Assembly (NCBI RefSeq): GCF_020782875.1
Contig: NZ_JAJGBN010000004.1
Coordinates: 124,001 to 188,000, forward strand
Length of the DNA: 64,000 nucleotides
Source: Allomuricauda sp. M10
GTDB lineage: Bacteria > Bacteroidota > Bacteroidia > Flavobacteriales > Flavobacteriaceae
Reading direction: 5' to 3'
The position numbers and the translations under genes were made by a program. How positions within the stretch are numbered: position 1 is the first letter of the stretch; the number at the start of each line of letters is the position of its first letter. The notes under the pieces were generated by a model. That model had not been told where the DNA came from. It did not search any database and saw nothing but the letters and a program-made list of their open reading frames with translations. This document shows positions 44,848 to 54,658 of the stretch, piece after piece.

Positions 44848-44855
44848 CAAAAGTA
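44848..44855 (-). promoter_or_regulatory. -7 box of the cysteate synthase-like gene
   Basis: TACTTTTG on the minus strand, consensus TAnnTTTG; no -33 TTTG is visible at the usual distance. It lies in the 3' end of the 71-bp intergenic stretch beside the oligopeptidase gene stop. Confidence 0.4.
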
Positions 44856-44866
44856 ATATTTTATTT

Positions 44867-47005
44867 TTAATGGACTTTCCCTTCGAGGTCTAAAATGAAG
44901 GCATACTCCTTGGCGGTCTCCTTCAAGGCCTCAAAACGCCCCGATGCACCACCATGGCCGGCATCCATATTGGTATCCAAAAACAGTTGGTTATTGTCCG
45001 TTTTATACTCCCTCAACTTGGCCACCCACTTTGCTGGCTCCCAATATTGTACCTGGGAATCGTGCAAACCAGTGGACACATATAAGTTTGGATAGGCTTT
45101 GGCCTCAACATTGTCATATGGGGAATACGATTTGATATAGTCATAGTATTCCTTGTCATTTGGATTGCCCCATTCATCATATTCACCTGTGGTCAAAGGA
45201 ATGGTATCATCCAACATGGTGGTGACCACATCCACAAAAGGTACAGCTGCAATGACACCATGGTACAATTCCGGAGCCATATTGATTACGGCGCCCATCA
45301 AAAGTCCACCAGCAGAACCGCCCATCGCATACAAATGTTCCGGACTGGTATATTTTTGCTCGATCAGGAATTTGGAAACATCAATGAAATCGGTGAACGT
45401 ATTCTTTTTGGTCAACAATTTTCCATCTTCATACCAAGGTCTGCCCAAATACTCGCCACCACGAATGTGGGCGATGGCGTAAATAAAACCCCGATCCAAC
45501 AAACTCAAACGTACCGAAGAAAAATAGGGATCAATGGTAGCTCCATATGACCCATATCCATATTGTAATAATGGACTGGTGCCATCCAGCGGAGTGTCTT
45601 TTCTATACACCAAAGAAATGGGTACTTTTTTACCATCCCTGGCTGTGGCCCAAAGGCGTTCGGTCTTGTAATTGTTCTTATCAAACTTGCCTCCCAACAC
45701 TTCTTGCTCCTTCAAAACGGTTTTGGTCTTGGTCTCCATGTTGAAATCAATCATGGCATAAGGCGCACCCATTTCGTTGTAATAATAACGGAGTTCCTTG
45801 GTATCGAAATCCAAATTCGTGGAAGGTCCGGCCACATAGGTCTCACTTTCAAAAGGAAGGTAATAACTGTCGGAACCGTCCCATTTGGAGATTTTCATCT
45901 GGTTGAGACCGTTTTCCCTTTCGGACAGCACATAATAGTCCTTGAAGATTTCGATATCCTCCAACAAAACTTCTTCCCGATGGGGAATAAATTCCTTCCA
46001 TTGATCGGAAGTGGTGTGCTCCTCATCGGTCTTCATCAACTTAAAGTTGGTGGCCCCATCCTTATTGGTCAACACATAAAAATTGCCATCATAATGGGAG
46101 ATGGAATATTCCACACCCTTTTCGCGTGGAGAAAATATCTTGAATTCCCCATTCGGGTCATCGGCATTCAAAATTTGGTATTCGGTGGTCAGGGTACTGC
46201 CAGAACCGATGACAATATATTTTCGGGATTTGGTCTTGTAGACAAATGTGTTGTAGGTATCGTCCTTTTCCTCAAAAACCAGTACATCCTCTTCCGAAGG
46301 GGTACCCAAAACATGCTTAAAAATACGGTCGGAACGAAGGGTTACAGGGTCTTTTTTGGTATAGAACAAAGTTTTGCCGTCACTGGCCCAAACGGAACTT
46401 CCTGTGGTGTTATTAATGATATCAGGGTAAATTTCACCAGTAATCAGATTCTTGAACTGGATGTTATACTGACGCCTGGAAATGGTATCCGTAGCGAAAG
46501 CAGCCAAAGTATTGTCGGGAGTCACTGAAATTCCCCTTAGGTTGAAAAACTCATGCCCTTCGGCCATTTGGTTGCAATCGAACATCAACTCCTCATCGGC
46601 ATCCAGACTTTCCTTTTTACGGGAGTGGATAGGATACTCCTTTCCTTCCTCATAACGGGTGATGTACCAATAGCCATCCAGTTTGTATGGCACGGAGGAA
46701 TCATCTTCCTTGATCCTTCCCTTCATTTCCTTATAAAGTTCTTCCTGGAAAGCAACGGTATGCGCCGTCATTTTTTGGTAGTACTCGTTCTCGGCGTTCA
46801 AATAGTCCAGAACCTGCTGGTCCTCCCTATTGTTCATCCAATAATAATCATCTATTCGCACATCGCCGTGCTTTTCCAACTTGGTTGGATGCTTAGGGGC
46901 CACAGGTGGGGCTATGTTCATTGATTCTTCTTTACTGTTCTTGCAAGAACTTGCAAAAATAAGGCATAAAACCAGAATATGAATTCTAGAAATAGTCTGT
47001 TTCAT
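44867..47005 (-). CDS. S9 family oligopeptidase B-like lipoprotein
   Basis: A 712-residue serine oligopeptidase. The N-terminus is a lipoprotein signal with F-A-S-S-C (Cys near residue 21), so it is anchored to a membrane. A beta-propeller domain fills about 60-440 and the alpha/beta hydrolase domain follows, with nucleophile Ser564 in G-G-S-A-G-G, Asp649 (L-H-D-S-Q-V) and His684 (D-A-G-H-G-G). Acts on short peptides, probably after basic residues as in oligopeptidase B; exported location is typical in Bacteroidota. Confidence 0.93.
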   Translation of the reverse strand: MKQTISRIHILVLCLIFASSCKNSKEESMNIAPPVAPKHPTKLEKHGDVRIDDYYWMNNREDQQVLDYLNAENEYYQKMTAHTVAFQEELYKEMKGRIKEDDSSVPYKLDGYWYITRYEEGKEYPIHSRKKESLDADEELMFDCNQMAEGHEFFNLRGISVTPDNTLAAFATDTISRRQYNIQFKNLITGEIYPDIINNTTGSSVWASDGKTLFYTKKDPVTLRSDRIFKHVLGTPSEEDVLVFEEKDDTYNTFVYKTKSRKYIVIGSGSTLTTEYQILNADDPNGEFKIFSPREKGVEYSISHYDGNFYVLTNKDGATNFKLMKTDEEHTTSDQWKEFIPHREEVLLEDIEIFKDYYVLSERENGLNQMKISKWDGSDSYYLPFESETYVAGPSTNLDFDTKELRYYYNEMGAPYAMIDFNMETKTKTVLKEQEVLGGKFDKNNYKTERLWATARDGKKVPISLVYRKDTPLDGTSPLLQYGYGSYGATIDPYFSSVRLSLLDRGFIYAIAHIRGGEYLGRPWYEDGKLLTKKNTFTDFIDVSKFLIEQKYTSPEHLYAMGGSAGGLLMGAVINMAPELYHGVIAAVPFVDVVTTMLDDTIPLTTGEYDEWGNPNDKEYYDYIKSYSPYDNVEAKAYPNLYVSTGLHDSQVQYWEPAKWVAKLREYKTDNNQLFLDTNMDAGHGGASGRFEALKETAKEYAFILDLEGKVH

Positions 47006-47030
47006 CAGTTTTAGGTTTTAGCCAATTTAC

Positions 47031-47038
47031 TACTTTTG
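47031..47038 (+). promoter_or_regulatory. -7 box of ybaB
   Basis: TACTTTTG, 27 nt before the ATG at 47066. It overlaps the possible upstream TTG/ATG start at 47036, which argues for the 47066 start. Confidence 0.45.
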
Positions 47039-47065
47039 ACCTTACTCACCTTTAAAATTGAAATT

Positions 47066-47392
47066 ATGTTTGGAGATATCATGGGAATGATGGGCAAATT
47101 GAAGGAAACCCAGAAAAAAGTAGAGGAAACCAAAGCACGCATGAACACCGTTCTGGTTGATGAGCAGTCTGCCGATGGATTGTTGAAAGTGACCTTGACT
47201 GCAAACCGCGAAATAAAATCCATATCCATAGACGATTCTCTTTTGGCCGATAAAGAGCAATTGGAAGATTATCTTATCCTTACACTGAACAAAGCCATCG
47301 CAAAAGCTACCAATATTAATGAAGCTGAACTTGCAGCTGTTGCCAAGGAAGGAATGCCGAACATTCCTGGGTTGGATTCCTTTATGAAATAG
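47066..47392 (+). CDS. YbaB/EbfC family nucleoid-associated protein
   Basis: A 108-residue DNA-binding protein. [19 protein letters not shown] is the family N-terminus, followed by I-S-I-D-D-S and a central helix. YbaB forms dimers that coat DNA and affect nucleoid structure. No recR or dnaX is next to it, unlike in many genomes. Convergent with the threonine aldolase. Confidence 0.93.
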   Translation: MFGDIMGMMGKLKETQKKVEETKARMNTVLVDEQSADGLLKVTLTANREIKSISIDDSLLADKEQLEDYLILTLNKAIAKATNINEAELAAVAKEGMPNIPGLDSFMK

Positions 47393-47464
47393 CAAAAGTC
47401 AGTATTCAGATTGCTAGATTTTTGGATGTTTTGAACTTGGGCTTGATACTTGAACTTGACAAGT

Positions 47465-48490
47465 TTACCCTATAGTTTTCAGGATTTTCAAGAAACGTTG
47501 GTGCATCTCGTCCGTATAATCAAGATGGGTGACAATTCGTAATTTCCCCTGCCCCATACCAATAATGGATACCTGGTTTTGACTTAATTGTTCCAGAAAA
47601 ACTGCGGAGGACATTTTAGTTTCATCAATCTCAAAAATGATGATATTCGTTTCAATAGGCTCCACTTTTTTGATGAAATCCAAGGTAATGAGCACCTCAC
47701 CTATTTCTTCCGCTTTTTTATGGTCTTCGGCCAGTCGGTCAATATGATGGTCCATAGCGTAGATACCCGCTGCGGCCAAAAATCCTGATTGTCGCATACC
47801 ACCACCAAATACCTTTCGAATACGAAGGGCTTTATGAATATGTTCCTTACTGCCCACCAATACCGAACCTACCGGGCAGCCCATTCCCTTGCTCAAACAT
47901 ACACTGATGGTATCGAACAACTTGCCATAGGTTTTTGGGTCCTCGCCCTTCTTTACCAAAGCGTTCCACAGTCGGGCACCATCCAAATGGTATTTCAGAT
48001 TATGCTCTTCGCAGACTTTGCCAATTTTTTGCAGTTCTGCAAAATCCCAGCAGGCCCCACCACCTTTGTTCGTGGTGTTTTCAATGCAGACCAGTGTAGT
48101 TAAAGGGCTATGGTAAAAATCTGGCGGATTTATGGAAACTTCCACCTGCTCAGCGGTCATCATGCCCCGATTTCCATCTACCAGTTTACAGGAAACACCA
48201 CTATTGAAACTCACGCCTCCACCTTCATAATTATAGATGTGGGCATATTTATCACAGATCAATTGATCCCCAGGTTGTGTATGGATTTTAATCGCTGTTT
48301 GATTGGTCATTGTCCCACTCGGGAAAAACAAAGCGGTTTCCATGCCAAAATAATCGGCAACTTTGGCTTCCAGTTCGTTTACGGTGGGGTCGTTCTTGAA
48401 AACATCATCGCCCACTTTGGCGGTCATCATAGCCTCCAGCATGCCCGGTGTGGGCTTGGTGACCGTATCACTGATTAAATTGATTGTCAT
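47465..48490 (-). CDS. ltaE: Low-specificity L-threonine aldolase (GntG-type)
   Basis: A 341-residue fold-type I PLP enzyme splitting L-threonine/allo-threonine into glycine and acetaldehyde. The N-terminus I-N-L-I-S-D-T-V-T-K-P-T-P-G-M is typical, Lys201 in C-L-S-K-G-M-G-C-P binds PLP, and H-L-D-G-A-R-L (168-174) gives the PLP Asp170. Cytosolic. Stands alone. Confidence 0.92.
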   Translation of the reverse strand: MTINLISDTVTKPTPGMLEAMMTAKVGDDVFKNDPTVNELEAKVADYFGMETALFFPSGTMTNQTAIKIHTQPGDQLICDKYAHIYNYEGGGVSFNSGVSCKLVDGNRGMMTAEQVEVSINPPDFYHSPLTTLVCIENTTNKGGGACWDFAELQKIGKVCEEHNLKYHLDGARLWNALVKKGEDPKTYGKLFDTISVCLSKGMGCPVGSVLVGSKEHIHKALRIRKVFGGGMRQSGFLAAAGIYAMDHHIDRLAEDHKKAEEIGEVLITLDFIKKVEPIETNIIIFEIDETKMSSAVFLEQLSQNQVSIIGMGQGKLRIVTHLDYTDEMHQRFLKILKTIG

Positions 48491-48695
48491 ATAAGTTCAA
48501 ATTCAAAATAAAGCTCAAAAGTGCCCTATTCATTACTTAAATTTCTGTTACCGGTTATTTCTAAAAAATGGTTTTGACTGACATTGGACACCCATGTTTT
48601 ATAAAAAAACTTCAGTTTCCTGCTATTGCATGTTATTCACAGTTGTCGTTTCAATGAATTGCAATTGATTCTTGAACTTGAATTTCGCTTAATGT

Positions 48696-51098
48696 CTAGT
48701 CCATACAATCCATTCCAATGGGCGAACCATCAGGGATTTGAGGCACTTCAATAAGTTCAAATTTGGAAGGCTCTTTTACAAAATCATCAATGCGTTGAAC
48801 CATTTCTGCCGCGTTGGCGCTCTTTCCATTGCCTAGCAGTTGTACCTTTAAATCCTTCAAAGCTTCCAACGCAATGGCATTTACTTGTGGGTGCACATCG
48901 GTATGGGCAGCCAAGTTCATGATATGGTAAAGAACCCTAAAATTGACAGTGTTCTGTACTTCTTCCTCATAATCATCTTTGTGGGAAAGGTCAAAAGTAC
49001 CTTTGATGGTTTCGTCCAACACTTCTTTTAGGCCCATTTGATTTTTATCCAAGCTCTTTTGTTGGATCAATCGGGAAGCACGCTCAGGATGCAACAACAA
49101 CCCTAAGGTCATATCAGCCGCAGTCTCGGCAGCGGAAAGGGCATCAAAACTTACCCCAGTTCTACCTTTAAAGGATTCCCTGGTGCGTGGAAAACCAACG
49201 GCCCTTGGTGGAAAAAGATCCAATTTATCTTTTGGCACTGCAATAACCTCGGCATCCAACGTTTTCAATATAGATTTCATGGCTTGTTCCTGTACGGCGG
49301 CATTGATCGGTTTCACTGCAAATTGACCTCCGCCCTTTACAGCATAATTGTAATCCAAACCTCCAATGATCTTGGAAACTGCTTCTGCTTGATATCTGTG
49401 GAAGAAATAAATAGGTACAAATACATCTTCCAAAGTGGAATAGGCCTCGCCACTTCTAATATTGTCTATGGAAAAGTTGTTGATGGCTTTTTTCCTGATT
49501 TCCAGCATGCTTTCCAATTCTTGACTGGCACTTTTTCCGTTGTCCCACAAGTGGGCCAACAAATGTGCTCCACCCGTTGGTCGGGCATCTTGATCGGAAA
49601 TGTAACGCAAACCATCATCTTGGGCTTTTTTCAAAATAGCATTCAAGGCATCCTTCTCATTTGTTCCCGTTGGAAAATCAGAATAGGAATACGCAACGGT
49701 TACTTTGTCCCATGCACCAATTCCTGATTCATAAGCATTGGCAAAACTGATATTGTTTCCTTCCAACTTAAACTGTGGATGCGGATAATCCATTACGGAG
49801 GACTTATCGATGGGGCTAGCCGCAAAATTGTGGGCAAAGCCAAGGGTGTGACCAATTTCATGAGCAGAAAGCTGTCTGATCCTTGCCAACGCCATATCTA
49901 ACATGGGTTGATAATTATCGTCCCTTTCAGCAAACGGTTTGTTCATCAACGCCTGTGCAATCATAAAATCTTGACGGATACGTAAACTACCTAAACTTAC
50001 GTGACCTTTGATGATTTCTCCGGTACGTGGATCAGTAACACTGCTACCATAGCTCCATCCTCTTGTGGAGCGGTGTACCCATTGTACCACATTATACCGA
50101 ACATCCAGCGGATCGGCATCATCGGGCAATATCTTCATTTGAAAGGCATCCTTGTATCCGGCGGCTTCAAAAGCTTGGTTCCACCATTTACCACCTTCCA
50201 TCAAAGCAGAACGGATGGGTTCCGGGGTACCATTATCCAAATAATAGATGATAGGTTCCACAGCTTCGCTAACCGCTGCATTCGGATTTTTCTTCTCCAA
50301 ACGATGCCTTCTGATGAATTGCTTCAAAATAGGCTCTTGAACTGGAGTGGCATAATCATAATAACTAAAAGGATAGGATCCACTTCTTGGGTCAAAATCC
50401 CTTTTTTCAAATTTATCATCAGGAAGTTCCACGAGGGAATGATGTTGTGCCACAGTGACCAAACTAGGGTCTGGGGTCACTGAACGAATCCAAGCACCTT
50501 CAGGATTACCTTTAAAGGTAAGGGTTACATCAAACTCCACATTTTTTGGGAAAGCTTTGGTACGTTCAAAAGCCAAGGCACTTTTGCTGGCATCCACGCT
50601 ATAGGAACCTTGTTTGGTTCTTTTTAATCTATCGGATACGCCATGGGCATCACGCATTAAGAAATCGGTAAAATCAATAAGGTAGCTCCCTTTGGACTCC
50701 TCCTCAATTTTAAAACCGTGCATCACTGATTTGGCAAAGGCCTGTTCCACAGATTTGCGTTCCAGTTCGTTATCGGTAATGGCCCTAAATGTTTGATTGG
50801 GCTGCACCAACAATAATTTGTTCCCTGCTTTTTTGAAGAACACCACTTGCTCGTTCCCCAATTGTCCGCGGTCCAAACCAATATCGTTGCTTCCAATTCC
50901 ACTACTTAAGGAATAGACATACAGGAAATCCTTTTCCAGGTCATCAACCTGCAAGTAGATCTTGTCGGTCTTGTCATCATAGAAAAAATTAAAATAGCCA
51001 CTGAATTTTTGGAAATCCTTGGTCTTTTCGAAGGTTTGAGCACTTAGTGCGGAGCAAACAAAATAGAATAATGCAATGAGGGTAGTTGAGTTCTTCAT
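48696..51098 (-). CDS. Large exported zinc metalloprotease (DUF5117/DUF4953-type)
   Basis: An 800-residue protein with a signal peptide ending at residue 20 (L-S-A-Q). The metzincin-like motif H-E-I-G-H-T-L-G-F-A-H is at 413-423 (His413, Glu414, His417, His423). An N-terminal DUF5118-like and central DUF5117 region precede the catalytic part; the C-terminal third is helical. Such proteins are outside-facing proteases of Bacteroidota with unknown substrates. The 205-bp space to the threonine aldolase shows nothing more than AT-rich sequence. Confidence 0.9.
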   Translation of the reverse strand: MKNSTTLIALFYFVCSALSAQTFEKTKDFQKFSGYFNFFYDDKTDKIYLQVDDLEKDFLYVYSLSSGIGSNDIGLDRGQLGNEQVVFFKKAGNKLLLVQPNQTFRAITDNELERKSVEQAFAKSVMHGFKIEEESKGSYLIDFTDFLMRDAHGVSDRLKRTKQGSYSVDASKSALAFERTKAFPKNVEFDVTLTFKGNPEGAWIRSVTPDPSLVTVAQHHSLVELPDDKFEKRDFDPRSGSYPFSYYDYATPVQEPILKQFIRRHRLEKKNPNAAVSEAVEPIIYYLDNGTPEPIRSALMEGGKWWNQAFEAAGYKDAFQMKILPDDADPLDVRYNVVQWVHRSTRGWSYGSSVTDPRTGEIIKGHVSLGSLRIRQDFMIAQALMNKPFAERDDNYQPMLDMALARIRQLSAHEIGHTLGFAHNFAASPIDKSSVMDYPHPQFKLEGNNISFANAYESGIGAWDKVTVAYSYSDFPTGTNEKDALNAILKKAQDDGLRYISDQDARPTGGAHLLAHLWDNGKSASQELESMLEIRKKAINNFSIDNIRSGEAYSTLEDVFVPIYFFHRYQAEAVSKIIGGLDYNYAVKGGGQFAVKPINAAVQEQAMKSILKTLDAEVIAVPKDKLDLFPPRAVGFPRTRESFKGRTGVSFDALSAAETAADMTLGLLLHPERASRLIQQKSLDKNQMGLKEVLDETIKGTFDLSHKDDYEEEVQNTVNFRVLYHIMNLAAHTDVHPQVNAIALEALKDLKVQLLGNGKSANAAEMVQRIDDFVKEPSKFELIEVPQIPDGSPIGMDCMD

Positions 51099-51291
51099 AG
51101 TTGGTTTAAATAGACCTTAAAAATATGGAATTCATTTTAAAAAAAACCTTTAAGATGAAGAGTTGGGGATAAAACCCATTTTAGTAAAAATCAGCACCGA
51201 TTTTTAACTGATCCATTTTTTAAGGGCAACATTTTTATGCAATGTTCATTTCATAAAAGTTTGAAAATCCATACTTTAATAAAAAAACAAC

Positions 51292-52758
51292 ATGGGGCCA
51301 GATACAGACAAAACCATCTTTTCCAGTTATGTAAGGAAAGACGGGCTATTCGACGAGGTTTTTGGAAAGGATGGAAACGTTAAATCAGTGTACCAGAAGC
51401 TATTGGACCTATATGGGGCTCGATCTATTGAAGATTATGTCAGTCTGAACAACAAGGCAAAATCCTCTTTTTTTAACCAAGGGATCACCTTTCAGGTTTA
51501 TGGGGACAAGCAAAGTCAGGAGAAAATTTTCCCTTTTGACCTATTTCCAAGGATCATCGACCCCAAAGAATGGGAAATCATTGAAAAAGGGGCAATCCAA
51601 AGAAGTTTGGCCCTGAACCATTTTCTATGGGATGTGTATCACGACAAGAAGATCGTAAAGGATGGGATTGTACCCATTGAACTTTTGAGTTCCTCCCCTA
51701 ACTATCTGCACCAAATGATGGATGTGGACCCACCCAGCAAAATTTACAACCATATTTCCGGTACGGATATCATCAAACATTCCGATGGTAATTATTATGT
51801 ATTGGAAGATAATATCAGATGCCCATCCGGGGTCAGCTACGTAATCTGTAATCGCACAGCCCTAAAACGTGCCCTTTTTGGTGTTTTTAACCATTATAAG
51901 ACTTACACCGTAACCGATTATGCAGAGAATTTGCTCAATCTATTGGAAAGCGTAAAACCTCCGGGCGTGGATTCCCCTGTTTGTGTGGTCATCACTCCGG
52001 GCATGTTCAATTCTGCCTATTATGAACATTCCTATTTGGCAAAGGCAATGGGGGTTGAATTGGTGGAAGGACGTGACCTTTTTGTGGAAAACGACTTCGT
52101 TTACATGAAAACCACCCAAGGTCCTGTCCGGGTAGATGTGGTATATCGCAGAATTGATGACCTTTTTATTGATCCAATGGAATTTCACCCTGATTCCACC
52201 TTGGGGGTACCAGGATTATTTGCTGCATATCGAAAAGGAAATGTGACCTTGGCGAATGCCCCGGGAACTGGTGTTGCGGATGACAAGGCCATTTATACCT
52301 ATGTTCCGGACATTATTAAGTATTATTTGGGTGAGGAACCCATCCTCAAAAATGTACATACCTATCATTGCAGCAGGCCTGATGAATTGCAATATGTACT
52401 GGATCATATTAGCGAATTGGTCATAAAACCAGTAGATGAAGCAGGTGGCTATGGCATTTCCATTGGGAACAAACTTACCAAGGAAGAAATTGAGGAAGTA
52501 AAAATCAAATTAAAGGCCAATCCAAGAAAATTTGTGGCACAGCCCATCATGTCCTTATCGGTACACCCCACTTATATTGACTCAAAAGAATCATTTGAAC
52601 AACGGCATATTGACCTTCGAACCTATACCGTGTTAGGCCAGGACAAGCAATTCGTGTTGAAAGGCGGATTGACCCGTGTGGCATTGAAAGAAGGAAATTT
52701 GATCGTTAACTCTTCCCAAGGTGGGGGATCCAAGGACACTTGGGTATTAAAACAATAA
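51292..52758 (+). CDS. Circularly permuted type 2 ATP-grasp protein
   Basis: A 488-residue cytosolic protein of the CP-ATP-grasp type 2 family. Recognisable blocks are Y-V-L-E-D-N-I-R-C-P-S-G-V-S-Y (about 167-181), V-V-I-T-P-G-M-F-N-S-A-Y-Y-E-H, and the G-G-Y-G-I-S-I-G segment in the ATP-binding core with E-E-I-E-E-V-K. It should use ATP to form an amide bond between a carboxylate and an amine. The alpha-E gene starts 7 nt after it and a transglutaminase follows, the usual three-gene cassette. The true substrate is unknown. Confidence 0.93.
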   Translation: MGPDTDKTIFSSYVRKDGLFDEVFGKDGNVKSVYQKLLDLYGARSIEDYVSLNNKAKSSFFNQGITFQVYGDKQSQEKIFPFDLFPRIIDPKEWEIIEKGAIQRSLALNHFLWDVYHDKKIVKDGIVPIELLSSSPNYLHQMMDVDPPSKIYNHISGTDIIKHSDGNYYVLEDNIRCPSGVSYVICNRTALKRALFGVFNHYKTYTVTDYAENLLNLLESVKPPGVDSPVCVVITPGMFNSAYYEHSYLAKAMGVELVEGRDLFVENDFVYMKTTQGPVRVDVVYRRIDDLFIDPMEFHPDSTLGVPGLFAAYRKGNVTLANAPGTGVADDKAIYTYVPDIIKYYLGEEPILKNVHTYHCSRPDELQYVLDHISELVIKPVDEAGGYGISIGNKLTKEEIEEVKIKLKANPRKFVAQPIMSLSVHPTYIDSKESFEQRHIDLRTYTVLGQDKQFVLKGGLTRVALKEGNLIVNSSQGGGSKDTWVLKQ

Positions 52759-52765
52759 GAACATT

Positions 52766-53713
52766 ATGCTAGCAAGAGTAGCCAACAACCTATTTTGGAT
52801 GGGTAGGTATATTGAACGGGCAGAACATGTTGCCCGATTTATGAATGTGAATTATTTCTCCTCTCTGGATGCACCCAACCAATTGTCACAATCCAGGCAA
52901 TTTGTACTTCGGTCCATGCTTTTTATGGTCGGGGACCCCGTATATGATGATACCCTTGAACTGGATGAAGAAAGTGTCCTATTTGATATTGGCCTGAATA
53001 CGGAAAAGAATTATTCCGTGATCAGTAGCATTAAGACCGCTAGGGAAAATGCCAACAGCTCCCGTGACTTGATTTCTACAGAACTTTATGAAAGCTTGAA
53101 CAAGTTCTATCACTTTGTAATGAACTATTCCAAGGAGCTTTTTGTAAAGACAAACCTCTACGATTTTACTGTGAATGTTACTGAAATGACGGCAGTACTC
53201 CGAGGAAAAATCAGGGGAACCTTACTCCATGATGAAGTCTATGCCATCATCATGTTGGGTGTAAACATTGAACGGGCCATACAGGTTACGCGAATCATCA
53301 ACACCAAATTCAACGATGCCCTAATGGCCCAGGGTAGTTATGGCGATCCCATTGGCAATAGCTTTGAATGGAGCACCTTGCTCAAATGTGCCGAAAGCTA
53401 TGATATGATGCGCCGATTGTATAAAAAATCGCCCAACAGCACCTCTACCATTGAGTTTTTGATTTTGAATGGAAGATGTCCCCGTTCCTTTATGAACTGT
53501 ATCAACCAAGTGTACAAACACATTCATGAACTGGACAAAAAAGTGGAATATGATAAAGGTTCCACCGCTTTTATGGTCGGGAAAATTCGTGCTGAGTTCG
53601 AGTTTAAGCAGATTGAGGAGATACAGGACGATGTTCAGGGGAACCTGGATATGATCCTTAATAAAATGTTCAAAATTAGTGAGAACATGGAGAAGGAATT
53701 CTTCAACTACTAA
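52766..53713 (+). CDS. Alpha-E domain protein
   Basis: A 315-residue, almost fully alpha-helical cytosolic protein. The N-terminus M-L-A-R-V-A-N-N-L-F-W-M-G-R-Y-I-E-R-A-E-H-V is the signature of the alpha-E family, which always occurs beside a CP-ATP-grasp gene. The conserved Glu/Arg pairs may form a second active site or a complex partner surface; function is not established. 7 nt after the ATP-grasp and about 30 nt before the transglutaminase start. Confidence 0.95.
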   Translation: MLARVANNLFWMGRYIERAEHVARFMNVNYFSSLDAPNQLSQSRQFVLRSMLFMVGDPVYDDTLELDEESVLFDIGLNTEKNYSVISSIKTARENANSSRDLISTELYESLNKFYHFVMNYSKELFVKTNLYDFTVNVTEMTAVLRGKIRGTLLHDEVYAIIMLGVNIERAIQVTRIINTKFNDALMAQGSYGDPIGNSFEWSTLLKCAESYDMMRRLYKKSPNSTSTIEFLILNGRCPRSFMNCINQVYKHIHELDKKVEYDKGSTAFMVGKIRAEFEFKQIEEIQDDVQGNLDMILNKMFKISENMEKEFFNY

Positions 53714-53742
53714 GTAACTTGGCTGGATTGAATTGCGCTCAC

Positions 53743-54609
53743 ATGTTCTATGAATATGAAATAGATTATGATACCCAGAACTCCTATGAAAAAGGGCTGA
53801 ACGAAGCCTTTTGGCAGTTCATGGTAATTCCGGAGGACAATGAAACCCAAGAGGTCACGTACTGGCATTTTGAGAACGATCTAGGGGAACGGAACAGTGT
53901 TTCAGAGAACGGATTGGGTTTTAAAACAGTACAGGTACGGTCCAAAAAAGTTATTGACCATATCAGGTTCAATGCGCACTTCAAACTAAAAAAGAAAGAA
54001 ATCAACCCTTTTGATTTTGATCTACCCATGAACTTAAATGATGAAATTGAGATTTTGAACAGCCTCGATTTCAAGGTGGACCATGAACCCTACCTGAGAA
54101 AAACCAGACTTACCGCCCTGCCGGAACAACACCGGGACATTTTCCTGTTCGATTCCAATAAATCCGTATTCGAGAATTTGACAGACCTAAATTATTGGGC
54201 GTTCGGACATCTTTATTTTAAAGTGGGCGTTACCGACGTGAACACGCCGCTGGCCGAAATCATCGAAAAAAGGCATGGGGTCTGTCAAGACTTTACGCAT
54301 CTTTTTTGTGCGGTCGCCAAGAATAATGGGATTCCCTGCAGGTATGTATCGGGGTATCTTCATCAGGGTATTGGCTTTTTTGGTGATTCGCAAATGCATG
54401 CGTGGGCAGAGGCTTTTGTGCCGAACGTGGGTTGGATCGGGTTCGACCCCACCAACAACCTATTGGCCAACCATAACCACATTAAGGTGTGCCACGGCAA
54501 GGATTATAATGATTGTGCACCTTTAAAAGGAGTGGTTTACACGCTTGGCGATAACGAAACCAAGTATTCCGTGCTCGTAAAAACCGCAGAAGAACAGCAG
54601 CAACAATAG
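53743..54609 (+). CDS. Transglutaminase-like cysteine protease/ligase family protein
   Basis: A 288-residue protein with an N-terminal bacterial transglutaminase-like domain and the core triad Cys181 (G-V-C-Q-D-F), His219 (M-H-A-W-A-E-A) and Asp235 (G-F-D-P-T-N). No signal peptide, so cytosolic. It is the third member of the ATP-grasp/alpha-E cassette; it may hydrolyse or rearrange the amide made by the ATP-grasp enzyme. ATG at 53743 is preferred to TTG at 53719. Confidence 0.93.
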   Translation: MFYEYEIDYDTQNSYEKGLNEAFWQFMVIPEDNETQEVTYWHFENDLGERNSVSENGLGFKTVQVRSKKVIDHIRFNAHFKLKKKEINPFDFDLPMNLNDEIEILNSLDFKVDHEPYLRKTRLTALPEQHRDIFLFDSNKSVFENLTDLNYWAFGHLYFKVGVTDVNTPLAEIIEKRHGVCQDFTHLFCAVAKNNGIPCRYVSGYLHQGIGFFGDSQMHAWAEAFVPNVGWIGFDPTNNLLANHNHIKVCHGKDYNDCAPLKGVVYTLGDNETKYSVLVKTAEEQQQQ

Positions 54610-54634
54610 ATTATTTTATCTGCGGAAAGAAACC

Positions 54635-54642
54635 TATTTTTG
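54635..54642 (+). promoter_or_regulatory. -7 box of prfB
   Basis: TATTTTTG, 16 nt before the prfB ATG at 54659. No clear -33. It separates prfB from the transglutaminase gene, whose stop lies 50 nt upstream of the ATG. Confidence 0.4.
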
Positions 54643-54658
54643 CCCCAAAATTCAATTC

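Noticed and set aside
45704..46528. Long plus-strand open frame (274 codons) inside the oligopeptidase gene
   Set aside because: It is the complement of a well-supported peptidase; the translation is hydrophobic and strand-like without family signals, a usual shadow of codon bias.
47036..47065. Upstream start of ybaB at 47036
   Set aside because: It lies in the TACTTTTG promoter box and adds residues not found in the family.
48491..48695. 205-bp gap between threonine aldolase and zinc protease checked for tRNA or small RNA
   Set aside because: No cloverleaf, strong hairpin or short frame with good composition was seen; AT-rich only.
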